A stretch of 64,000 nucleotides of DNA from Sterolibacterium sp. (lineage in GTDB: Bacteria > Pseudomonadota > Gammaproteobacteria > Burkholderiales > Rhodocyclaceae). The notes under the pieces are model-generated. The model was not told where the DNA came from. It made no database searches and was given only the letters and a program-made list of their open reading frames with translations. A program made the position numbers and the translations under genes. Positions 56,903 through 64,000 of the stretch are shown here, piece after piece. Position 1 is the stretch's first letter; the number at the start of each line of letters is the position of its first letter. The stretch spans positions 1-64,000 of the forward strand of contig JAHFRE010000002.1 of NCBI GenBank assembly GCA_023258955.1, read 5' to 3'.

Positions 56903-57178
56903 CGGGTTGATGCGACAGTGTTTCGAATTGCCCTAGTCTAACCATCTCAGCACCGGGCGCGAGTCAATTTGGGAAGGGCAAGGTTGCCAAAGAGGAATCT
57001 TTGCTCGGCGCGCCCAGAGCGCTCGCCTTCCAAACGGGAACGGCTGCCCTTCTTATTGATCAGCCGTAGCGCGCATTTGAGAACCTAGAATCGTCCCTGG
57101 GGATTCAGTTGGAGCTGGATATCGTTAGTCGCAACCTTGCCGACAAATGAAGCAAGGCAATCGCAGCTGGAGACAGGA
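56903..57178. promoter_or_regulatory. Divergent promoter region of metabolic operon and TonB receptor gene
   Basis: These 276 nt separate the minus-strand operon from the plus-strand receptor, so they must hold promoters in both directions. I could not pick a clear -35/-10 pair. A LysR site (T-N11-A) might be expected because a LysR gene follows the receptor. Confidence 0.4.
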
Positions 57179-59947
57179 ATGAAGAAGAGAAAGCAAAGCA
57201 ACATACCTAGGCGATATCGGTGGATCCGCTATGCGAGCATAGCCACGACCTCGACGATGTTGGCGATGGGTGCGGAGATGGCGCAAGCACAAGGTGCCCC
57301 TGAAGCGAAAGAGGATGCGGGAACCATTGTCGTTTCGACCTCGCGCATCAAACGAGATGGATACAGTGCGCCAACTCCTGAAACGGTAATTGGTGCCGAC
57401 GTGCTAGCGGCCGCCGCTGCGCCAAATATTGCAGACGTCGTCAACTCAATGCCTCAGGTTTTGGGCTCGGCTACGCCACGCGTGGCCACGGTCAGCGTCT
57501 CAAGCGGCTCCTCTGGCTCCAATTTCTTGAATTTGCGCGGGCTCGGCAATAACCGCTCGCTTGTATTGCTCGACGGTCGACGGGTCGTTGGCGCCAACGT
57601 CGACCAACGAGTCGATATCAATACACTTCCATCAGCACTGATTTCACGCGTTGACATTGTGACCGGCGGCGCATCCGCAGCCTGGGGCTCCGACGCCGTG
57701 GCCGGCGTAGTGAACTTTATTCTTGATAAGAAATTCACCGGATACAAGGTAGATGTCCAGGATGGCGTCAGTTCCTATGGGGACGATAAGAACCACAAGA
57801 TCGATGTTGCAGCTGGAGTGCCTTTCGCGGACGGGCTGGGACATTTCTTGATCAGCGCCAGCGAATCGAAGACAGACGGCGTAGCGCGTTCAGATTCGCG
57901 CGCTTGGTATAGCGGTGCAAAGATCATTTCCAATCCTGCCTTCAAAGCAGGTAACGGCCAGCCGCGACTGATCGTTGTCCAAAACGCCAACCTATCGGGA
58001 TCGTCGTTGGGCGGCTTGATTACAACCGGCCCGTTGGCCGGTACCGATTTTGGCGCAGGGGGGACCTATCGATCCCATGTGTTTGGACAGAACACCGGTA
58101 TCTACTCAATCGGTGGTGAGCGAAATGATCTAGGCGCCTACGTTGCACTCGACATTCCGGTCAAGCAAGATACAGCGTTTGCACGGGCGAGTTATAAGGT
58201 CACACCAGATACCGAGCTATTTGCTGAGTTCAACTATGGCAAATCGGTGGCGACCGCCGACGCACCCTATAATTTTCATCTTGCCAACCTATCGATCAAG
58301 GCGGACAACGCGTTCTTGCCAGCAGCGCTCGCCTCCCAGCTTACCCCTGGCTCAAGCTTCACCTATGGCACATTCAATGCCGACCTAGGCCAGAATAGCC
58401 CGGATAACGAGAGAGAACTGCTGCGTTATGTCATCGGCGCTAACGGCAAGTTTGGCGGCGGCTGGCGTTGGGACGCATATGCCCAATATGGCCGTACGCA
58501 CGTATTGGTCAAGGTCAACAATGTTGAGGTAAGCGCGAATTACAAGCTGGCCATCGATGCGGTCAAGAACCCAAGTGGCACAATCGTCTGCCGCTCGACG
58601 CTGACGAATCCGACAAACGGGTGCGTCCCCTACAACCCCTTCGGAATAGGCGTAAATCAGGCGCCAGCGATTGCTTATGTTACTGGGGTGCCAACCCTTG
58701 ATCTCACCCTCGAGCAGACGGTGGGTGCCGGGTCGATCCAGGGCGAACCATTCTCCACCTGGGCCGGTCCGGTTTCGGTCGTCGCAGGCGGGGAATATCG
58801 CACGGAAAAGGTCAGCGGAACTTCAGATCCGCTTTCTCAGCTCAGTGGCTACAATTCGGGCAATTACAGGCCAACGAATGGACAATTCGATGTCTACGAA
58901 GGCTTTGTCGAAGCCCTCGTTCCTCTGCTGCGAGACAAGTATCTGGCGAAGTCGCTCGACTTCAACGCCGCGTATCGGGATACGCATTACAGCACCAGTG
59001 GCACCATCGGCAGCTGGAAACTGGGGGCAACCTATAAGCCCATCGCCGATCTCAATGTTCGCACCACACGCTCTCGTGATATTCGAGCACCCAATCTGAA
59101 TGATTTGTACCAGGGCGGCGTCAGCTCAACGGCTCAAGCAGTATTCGATCCGCGAACAGGTGTTCAAAATGCCAATATCGCAGGTCTTCTGGTGGGGAAT
59201 CCCACTTTGAGGGCCGAGACCGCGAATACGATCAACTTCGGCATCGTCTATCAGCCGAGTTGGCTGCCGGGCTTCAATGCGTCGGTCGACCACTACGACA
59301 TCAGGATCCACGATGCGATCGCTGTACTGACCAATCAGCAGATCGTCGATCGCTGTTATGCCGGAAACGCAATGCTCTGTGGGTTCGTCACTCGCAACGC
59401 TTCGGGCATCATCACCAACATCACACGCAGCGGGATCAACGTAGCGGAAGAAGCTACACGCGGGTTCGACCTCGAAGCAAGTTACAAGCAGAATTTGTCA
59501 TCGAACTCACGCCTGACATACCGCGCGTTGGCAACACACACTATCACACGCACCGTCAATGATGGACAGGTGATATCGGAACAGGTTGGGATGAATACTG
59601 GCGGTATTCCCAACTGGCGTACGATCGGTTCGGTGAGATACGATCACGGACCCTACATGGGCATGGTCACCGTACGGCATGTCTCATCGGGCGTCTATGA
59701 CAACTCGTATACCCAAGCGGACCTTGCCAACAACTATCTTCCGGGCGCGACCTATTACGACTTGGCATTCGCGTACAAGACGGCAATGGGGAATAGTGAT
59801 GTCGAGTTCTATCTCAAGATCGATAACGTCTTGAATAAGGATCCAGTCCAGGTGGCCGGCCTAAACCAAATCGCCTCGCCACAAAATCCGCAGCTCTATG
59901 ACACGCTCGGCCGCTTGTACCGCGCAGGGGTTCGATTGGCGTTCTGA
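57179..59947 (+). CDS. TonB-dependent outer membrane receptor
   Basis: A 922-residue protein from the ATG at 57179, after GGAGACAGGA. Residues 1-35 are a basic signal peptide (RWIRYASIATTSTMLAMGAE, AQAQ). The plug follows: TIVVSTSRIKRDGYSAPTPE, VVNSMPQVLGSATPRV, LNLRGLGNNRSLVLLDGRRV, SRVDIVTGGASAAWGSDAVA, GVVNFILDKKFTG. The barrel occupies the rest and ends RLYRAGVRLAF, with terminal Phe. It resembles the large TonB receptors with 'GLGxNRSLVLLDGRR' plugs that import bulky organic compounds. It may bring in the substrate of the adjacent operon. Confidence 0.95.
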   Translation: MKKRKQSNIPRRYRWIRYASIATTSTMLAMGAEMAQAQGAPEAKEDAGTIVVSTSRIKRDGYSAPTPETVIGADVLAAAAAPNIADVVNSMPQVLGSATPRVATVSVSSGSSGSNFLNLRGLGNNRSLVLLDGRRVVGANVDQRVDINTLPSALISRVDIVTGGASAAWGSDAVAGVVNFILDKKFTGYKVDVQDGVSSYGDDKNHKIDVAAGVPFADGLGHFLISASESKTDGVARSDSRAWYSGAKIISNPAFKAGNGQPRLIVVQNANLSGSSLGGLITTGPLAGTDFGAGGTYRSHVFGQNTGIYSIGGERNDLGAYVALDIPVKQDTAFARASYKVTPDTELFAEFNYGKSVATADAPYNFHLANLSIKADNAFLPAALASQLTPGSSFTYGTFNADLGQNSPDNERELLRYVIGANGKFGGGWRWDAYAQYGRTHVLVKVNNVEVSANYKLAIDAVKNPSGTIVCRSTLTNPTNGCVPYNPFGIGVNQAPAIAYVTGVPTLDLTLEQTVGAGSIQGEPFSTWAGPVSVVAGGEYRTEKVSGTSDPLSQLSGYNSGNYRPTNGQFDVYEGFVEALVPLLRDKYLAKSLDFNAAYRDTHYSTSGTIGSWKLGATYKPIADLNVRTTRSRDIRAPNLNDLYQGGVSSTAQAVFDPRTGVQNANIAGLLVGNPTLRAETANTINFGIVYQPSWLPGFNASVDHYDIRIHDAIAVLTNQQIVDRCYAGNAMLCGFVTRNASGIITNITRSGINVAEEATRGFDLEASYKQNLSSNSRLTYRALATHTITRTVNDGQVISEQVGMNTGGIPNWRTIGSVRYDHGPYMGMVTVRHVSSGVYDNSYTQADLANNYLPGATYYDLAFAYKTAMGNSDVEFYLKIDNVLNKDPVQVAGLNQIASPQNPQLYDTLGRLYRAGVRLAF

Positions 59948-60006
59948 TCAGGGGGACTGCCTGCGCTACTGAAGCTGCAGGCAATCTCGCTCTGATGCTT
60001 CACTAT

Positions 60007-60041
60007 CGGCTCCAGACCACCACTTTGGTGGCCTGGAGCCG
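60007..60041 (+). terminator. Stem-loop downstream of TonB receptor gene
   Basis: CGGCTCCAG-A-CCACC pairs with GGTGG-C-CTGGAGCCG into a long stem (one mismatch) about 60 nt after the receptor stop. It is followed by ATTTGCCATT, a poor T tract, so it is a likely but not ideal terminator. Confidence 0.6.
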
Positions 60042-60178
60042 ATTTGCCATTACCGGTGAATGGGTCGCAAGGGTGATCGCAGATTGGCTATTGATTGGCT
60101 ATTGATTGCCGATCGGGCTAGCTTTGGCAATGCGTGCTGTTGGTGGCGTTTTGCGCAGATTGTTGCTACGATCGCCCC

Positions 60179-61096
60179 ATGAGAGATTTGGACTTGACCT
60201 CATTGCGACTATTCGTCGCTGTCTGCGAAACGCGGAACATCGCTCGCGCTGCCGAGCTGGAAAACATCGTTGGCTCGGCTATCAGCAAACGTTTGGCTTA
60301 CCTTGAAGAAGTGGTTGGGACAACACTTCTGGTGCGACAACGTCATGGCGTGACGCCCACGCCGGCGGGAGAGACTTTGCTGGAGCACGCACGGACCATG
60401 CTGTCGACTTCAGAGCGCATCTATCGGGATATGGCCTCCTATAGCAAAGGCATTCGAGGCCATATTACCTTGTTGGCCAATATTTCTGCGATCGCGGAGT
60501 CAGTGCCCGACGATGTTGCCGAGTTTTTGAAGAATCCAGCGCACCGCGGCATCCAAATTGACATCGAAGAGCGCAATAGCAAAGATGTGGTGCGCTGTGT
60601 AAGAGATGGCAGTGCTTCGATCGGGATCTTCTGGGATGCGATAGACCATGAGGGTCTGCGGACGCGCCATTACAGCGAGGATCATCTGGCCGTCGTGACC
60701 TACGAGGGCCACCCATTGGCCAGTCTGGATAGCGTCAGCTTTGAGCAGACGTTGGACTTTGACCATGTGACGCTGCCTTCGACAACGTCGGTGCAGGCGA
60801 TGCTCAACCGTGCGGCAGCGATCATCGGCAAGCCGATGAATTGCAGGAGCGTCGTTTCTACGTTCGATGCTGCTCTGCGCGTTGTGCGCTCTGGGCTGGC
60901 GATCACCGTGATGCCGTTTGAAATGGCCCGTCCCTGGGCCGCTATCTTTGGACTACACATTATTCCCTTGACTAGCAATTGGTCGAAACGCACATTTTCG
61001 ATCTGCTATCGAGACGAGTCTCTCTTGTCTCCTGCCGCCCGACTGTTGATGGAGCACTTGGCGGCTAAGCCGCCCCAGGACGCGCTCCCGTCCTAG
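60179..61096 (+). CDS. LysR-family transcriptional regulator
   Basis: A 305-residue protein from the ATG at 60179 (MRDLDLTSLRLFVAVCETRN). The helix-turn-helix is IARAAELENIVGSAISKRLA, YLEEVVGTTLLVRQRHGVTP and TPAGETLLEHARTMLS, close to the family standard. The effector domain includes FLKNPAHRGIQIDIEERNSK, GSASIGIFWDA and VVRSGLAITVMPFEMARPW. It presumably controls the receptor, the oxoacid operon to its right or the operon to the left. The ligand is unknown. Confidence 0.95.
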   Translation: MRDLDLTSLRLFVAVCETRNIARAAELENIVGSAISKRLAYLEEVVGTTLLVRQRHGVTPTPAGETLLEHARTMLSTSERIYRDMASYSKGIRGHITLLANISAIAESVPDDVAEFLKNPAHRGIQIDIEERNSKDVVRCVRDGSASIGIFWDAIDHEGLRTRHYSEDHLAVVTYEGHPLASLDSVSFEQTLDFDHVTLPSTTSVQAMLNRAAAIIGKPMNCRSVVSTFDAALRVVRSGLAITVMPFEMARPWAAIFGLHIIPLTSNWSKRTFSICYRDESLLSPAARLLMEHLAAKPPQDALPS

Positions 61097-61245
61097 CCTG
61101 CTTGTCGCCAAGCTGGAATGCGCTCTCGAATGGGATCGCGCGATGTTTCCATTCTGGAAAGTCTACGCTTCCTCAATTGATTTTGAGAACCAAGTGTCGA
61201 CCTCTACACTTCTCGTATTGACCCGTTTGGCAATGTGTCTTCATT

Positions 61246-62367
61246 ATGCAAATAAAAGCATCAGCAGAGCTTCAGGAGGACGTGCTGCAGAAGGGCCTGT
61301 GTGTTGACTGTGGCGCCTGTGTCGGTATATGCCCCTACTTCAAGAGTCACGCCGGAAAGATCGCCATGCTCTTTTCCTGCAATCTGCCGCAAGGGCGCTG
61401 CCATGCACACTGCCCGAAAGTGGAACTGGACCTGGAGCGAATCACTCAAGCGACATTCGGAAAGCCTTACGATGGCTCTCCGCTCGGCCACTACAGCGAG
61501 ATAAAAAAGGCCCGGGCGGGAGCGCGGCTGCAAGGACGGGGGAGATTTCAGAACGGCGGTTCGGTTACGGCGCTGATCGCCTTTGCGCTGAAGAGCGAAA
61601 CGATTGCCGCTGCTGCCCTAACTGGCAGCTTGGGATTGACTCCAGTTCCGGTGCTGGCAACGAGCGAAGCTGAAGTCATCGCTTGCGCGGGAACCAAGTA
61701 CATGGCGGCGCCGTCCGTCGCCAGCGTAAACGACTATTTGCGCAGCGGTATTGGAAACCTCGGTGTGGTCGGCACCCCCTGCCAGATCGCCGCGGTGGCG
61801 CAGGCGCGGCTCAACCCGCTGAACAAACCAGGCTTTCGCGACGTCGTGGCATTGACCATCGGCCTATTTTGCACCTGGGCCGTCGATACGAGAAGCTTTG
61901 GCGCTCTCGTCGGCGACAAGACCGATGCCTGCGCGGTGACGGCGATGGACGTGCCGCCGCCACCAGCGTCCGTCATGGAAATCACGACCACCAGTGCAAG
62001 CTATGCGATCCCGCTCGACGAGATTCGCAAGACCATTCCCGGTGGCTGCGCGATTTGCCCCGACATGACCGCAGAGTTGGCCGACGTTTCGGTGGGTGCC
62101 ATGGAGGGCGAACCGACTTGGAATACCTTGATCATCAGATCGGCCCGAGGCGCGGCGCTGGTCGAGCAGGCGGTGCGCGGCGGCTATCTCGAGCTTGCTG
62201 ACCTGCCGCTGGCAAGCCAGGAGAATCTGGCCAGAGGCGCGGCGGGTAAGAAGAAGAGAGCACTGTTGAAGGCGCGCGAAGACCGCCTATTGAATGTCGA
62301 TCCAGCCTCGGGTCGCTCGGCCATGCTGATCGACGACAGCGTCGTCCAAAGAATACTGGCCGGTTAG
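61246..62367 (+). CDS. FrhB/FdhB-like iron-sulfur flavoprotein
   Basis: A 373-residue protein (MQIKASAELQEDVLQKGLCV). A 4Fe-4S motif opens it (CVDCGACVGICPYFKSH), followed by SCNLPQGRCHAHCPK. The FrhB_FdhB domain then appears: QNGGSVTALIAFALKSETIA, CAGTKYMAAPSVASVNDYLR, GNLGVVGTPCQIAAVAQARL, then GLFCTWAVD and GGCAICPDMTAELADVSVGA. Despite the name, non-methanogens use such subunits as flavin/FeS electron partners. It is 17 nt upstream of the IorA-like gene and probably carries its electrons. Confidence 0.9.
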   Translation: MQIKASAELQEDVLQKGLCVDCGACVGICPYFKSHAGKIAMLFSCNLPQGRCHAHCPKVELDLERITQATFGKPYDGSPLGHYSEIKKARAGARLQGRGRFQNGGSVTALIAFALKSETIAAAALTGSLGLTPVPVLATSEAEVIACAGTKYMAAPSVASVNDYLRSGIGNLGVVGTPCQIAAVAQARLNPLNKPGFRDVVALTIGLFCTWAVDTRSFGALVGDKTDACAVTAMDVPPPPASVMEITTTSASYAIPLDEIRKTIPGGCAICPDMTAELADVSVGAMEGEPTWNTLIIRSARGAALVEQAVRGGYLELADLPLASQENLARGAAGKKKRALLKAREDRLLNVDPASGRSAMLIDDSVVQRILAG

Positions 62368-62384
62368 ATCCCCAAGGAGAAGAG

Positions 62385-64000
62385 ATGTCGCAATTGCATC
62401 GTGCCCAAAAGGGAAGCCGGCACCTGCTCATGGGAAATGAGGCCATCGTTCGCGGCGCTTTGGAGGCTGGCGTAAACGTCGCAGCCGGCTATCCCGGTAC
62501 TCCCTCGTCGGAAATCATCGAGACCCTTGCCGAACTCGCAACGGAGCTGAATCTCTACGTCGAATGGTCAGTCAATGAAAAGGTGGCGCTCGAGGTTGCC
62601 GCGGCGGCCTCCTTTGCCGGCCTCAATGCGCTGGCCGTGATGAAGCAGCCCGGGCTCAATGTGGCTGCAGATTTCCTCATGCAACTGTCGGCGACAGGAA
62701 CTCGCGGACCGATGGTACTCATAGCCGCCGACGATCCCGGTGCGCTCTCCAGCGTCAACGAGGGCGAGTCGCGGCCGTACGCCAAGCTGATGGAAATTCC
62801 CCTGCTAGAACCCGGTGACTTTCAGGAAGCGATGGACATGACACGCTGGGCGTTCGAACTGTCCGGCGCAATCGGCAACGTGGTCCTGCTTCGCACCGTC
62901 ACGCGACTCTCGCATGCGAGTGGCAATGTCGTGTTCCACGAATTGCCGGAGCGCGAAAGCGTTGCCCAGTTCCAATACGCCGCTGGCGGTGGGCCGCTGC
63001 TCAGTTTGCCCGTAAAGGCGAGGCACGAGCAGCAGCAGGAGAAGCTGCGGCAAGCGGTAGCACTTTTCGAAGACTCGCCATTCAATACCTATAGCGGGCC
63101 GGACAATCCCGAAGCGCTGATCATTACCAGCTCGATATGTACGCTGTACAGCCGGGAAGCCGTGGAAATTCTCGGACTCACCGAGCGCGTCGGTATCTTG
63201 AAGCTGGGAACCACCTGGCCGCTACCGAACAAGCTAGTCGAAAGACATCTTGCCCGCGCCGACAAGATTCTGATCGTCGAGGAAGTCCGGCCGTTCCTGG
63301 AGGACGAGATCAAGGCCTTGGCGGCGGAGTCGGCCGCGAGGATAGGTATAAAGTCCTTCTACGGGAAGCGCCAAGGTCTAATGTCTTCCGTTGGAGAAAT
63401 GAATCCGGACAAGGTTGTACAGGCGCTGAGCCATGTCCTGGGATTGCCTCTGCCGAATACCGAGAGCCCCTATGAGAAGCGGGTAACCGAGATCGCCATC
63501 GAAGGTGCGCCCAACCGCGAGGGGACATTCTGCGCCGGTTGTCCGCATCGTGCCTCCTTTTGGTCTATCAATACCGCCCTCTCGATGGATAACCGCGGTG
63601 GGTTCGTCTGTGGCGATATCGGTTGCTATTCGCTTGCGGCCACACCAGCCGGGTTCACCACGATCAAGACCCTGCATTCGATGGGTTCCGGGACAGGTAT
63701 CGCGAGCGGCTTTGGCAAGCTGGGCCAGTTTGGCATGGACCAACCGGCAATTGCGGTCTGCGGAGACAGCACCTTTTTTCATTCAGTGCTACCCCCTTTG
63801 ATCAACGCCATTCACAATCAATCGAACCTAATTCTGGTCGTGTTGGACAATGACGGAACCGCGATGACCGGTTTCCAGCCCCACCCAGGTTCGCCGGTAA
63901 ATGCCATGGGTGGTGGTGTTGTGAAGGTAGATATCCCTGCCATCTGCCGTGCGCTGGGGGCGGAGGTAGTATTGGGCGATCCGTTCGATGTGGAAGGGAC
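62385..64000 (+). CDS. iorA: Indolepyruvate oxidoreductase alpha-like subunit (3' end outside window)
   Basis: 538 codons from the ATG at 62385, which has AAGGAG six bases upstream, to the window edge. N-terminal: LLMGNEAIVRGALEAGVNVA, AGYPGTPSSEIIETLAELA. The middle includes KLGTTWPLPNKLVERHLARA and ILIVEEVRPFLEDEIKAL. TPP site: FCAGCPHRASFWSINTALSM, VCGDIGCYSLAATPAGF, AVCGDSTFFHSVLPPLINAI, VVLDNDGTAMTGFQPHPGSP. This fits IorA of the two-subunit type. It forms acyl-CoA from a 2-oxoacid. It pairs with the FrhB-like protein; an IorB may lie further right. Confidence 0.9.
   Translation, partial: MSQLHRAQKGSRHLLMGNEAIVRGALEAGVNVAAGYPGTPSSEIIETLAELATELNLYVEWSVNEKVALEVAAAASFAGLNALAVMKQPGLNVAADFLMQLSATGTRGPMVLIAADDPGALSSVNEGESRPYAKLMEIPLLEPGDFQEAMDMTRWAFELSGAIGNVVLLRTVTRLSHASGNVVFHELPERESVAQFQYAAGGGPLLSLPVKARHEQQQEKLRQAVALFEDSPFNTYSGPDNPEALIITSSICTLYSREAVEILGLTERVGILKLGTTWPLPNKLVERHLARADKILIVEEVRPFLEDEIKALAAESAARIGIKSFYGKRQGLMSSVGEMNPDKVVQALSHVLGLPLPNTESPYEKRVTEIAIEGAPNREGTFCAGCPHRASFWSINTALSMDNRGGFVCGDIGCYSLAATPAGFTTIKTLHSMGSGTGIASGFGKLGQFGMDQPAIAVCGDSTFFHSVLPPLINAIHNQSNLILVVLDNDGTAMTGFQPHPGSPVNAMGGGVVKVDIPAICRALGAEVVLGDPFDVEG

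Noticed and set aside
1-64000. CRISPR array
   Set aside because: No regularly spaced identical repeats with unique spacers were seen. The Cas4-like nuclease at 32,347 belongs to the phage recombination module.

Overview
The window is a roughly 60% GC chromosomal segment of a proteobacterium, most likely a betaproteobacterium (Burkholderiales or Rhodocyclales). That placement rests on protein style: a phasin, a ProQ/FinO protein, an IHF-alpha-like protein and a fused indolepyruvate oxidoreductase. It cannot be fixed to a genus from the sequence alone. Positions 1 to about 45,600 are a tailed-phage (siphovirus, HK97-like head) prophage whose left part lies outside the window. The rest is host or accessory DNA followed by a metabolic locus.

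Prophage late region (1-21,783, minus strand). Read from TerL leftwards, the order is large terminase, portal, S49 head protease, HK97 capsid, a likely head-accessory protein, a run of small structural or adhesin genes, a 1921-residue adhesin/fibre protein, a fibre-adaptor-like protein, head-tail connectors, tail terminator, tail tube, the two tail-assembly chaperones (gpG and a -1 frameshift product gpGT) and the start of the tape measure. Stem-loops stand 20-30 nt upstream of six structural start codons. Between TerL and TerS lie a short plus-strand cassette with its own terminator, an HU-like protein and a beta-class DNA methyltransferase. TerS, a small ORF and an HNH nuclease follow, with a probable cos/packaging region between the last two. 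A Phd/PIN toxin-antitoxin pair sits next to them.

Prophage early region (27,409-38,920, minus strand). This is a tightly coupled operon with many ATGA- or TGATG-type junctions: HTH protein, ParB-like protein, Sak4-like ATPase, probable ssDNA-binding protein, SF2 helicase, Cas4-like exonuclease, a sigma-70 region-4 protein, a Toprim/SF3 primase-helicase and a RuvC-like resolvase. A 20-bp inverted repeat separates primase and resolvase. Upstream is a two-gene cassette of unknown function with its own terminator (39,024-41,292). A plus-strand run (41,933-45,592) then encodes a zinc-finger protein, a DUF2325-like protein, a DUF5664 protein, small membrane proteins, a DUF4224 protein and a tyrosine integrase. 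The integrase appears to lack the first catalytic arginine. No CI-type repressor and no lysis genes were recognised inside the window.

Right flank (45,636-49,274). Small minus-strand genes encode a phasin, a ProQ/FinO protein, a frameshifted small gene, several hypothetical proteins and an IHF-alpha-like protein.

Metabolic locus (49,275-64,000). A secreted metallo-beta-lactamase-fold protein is followed by a three-gene minus-strand operon: a fused aconitase-family isomerase, a 3-isopropylmalate dehydrogenase-like enzyme and a fused indolepyruvate:ferredoxin oxidoreductase. Together these could turn a 2-substituted malate into an acyl-CoA. Divergent from it are a large TonB-dependent receptor, a LysR regulator, an FrhB-like iron-sulfur flavoprotein and a second, IorA-type 2-oxoacid oxidoreductase that runs off the right end.
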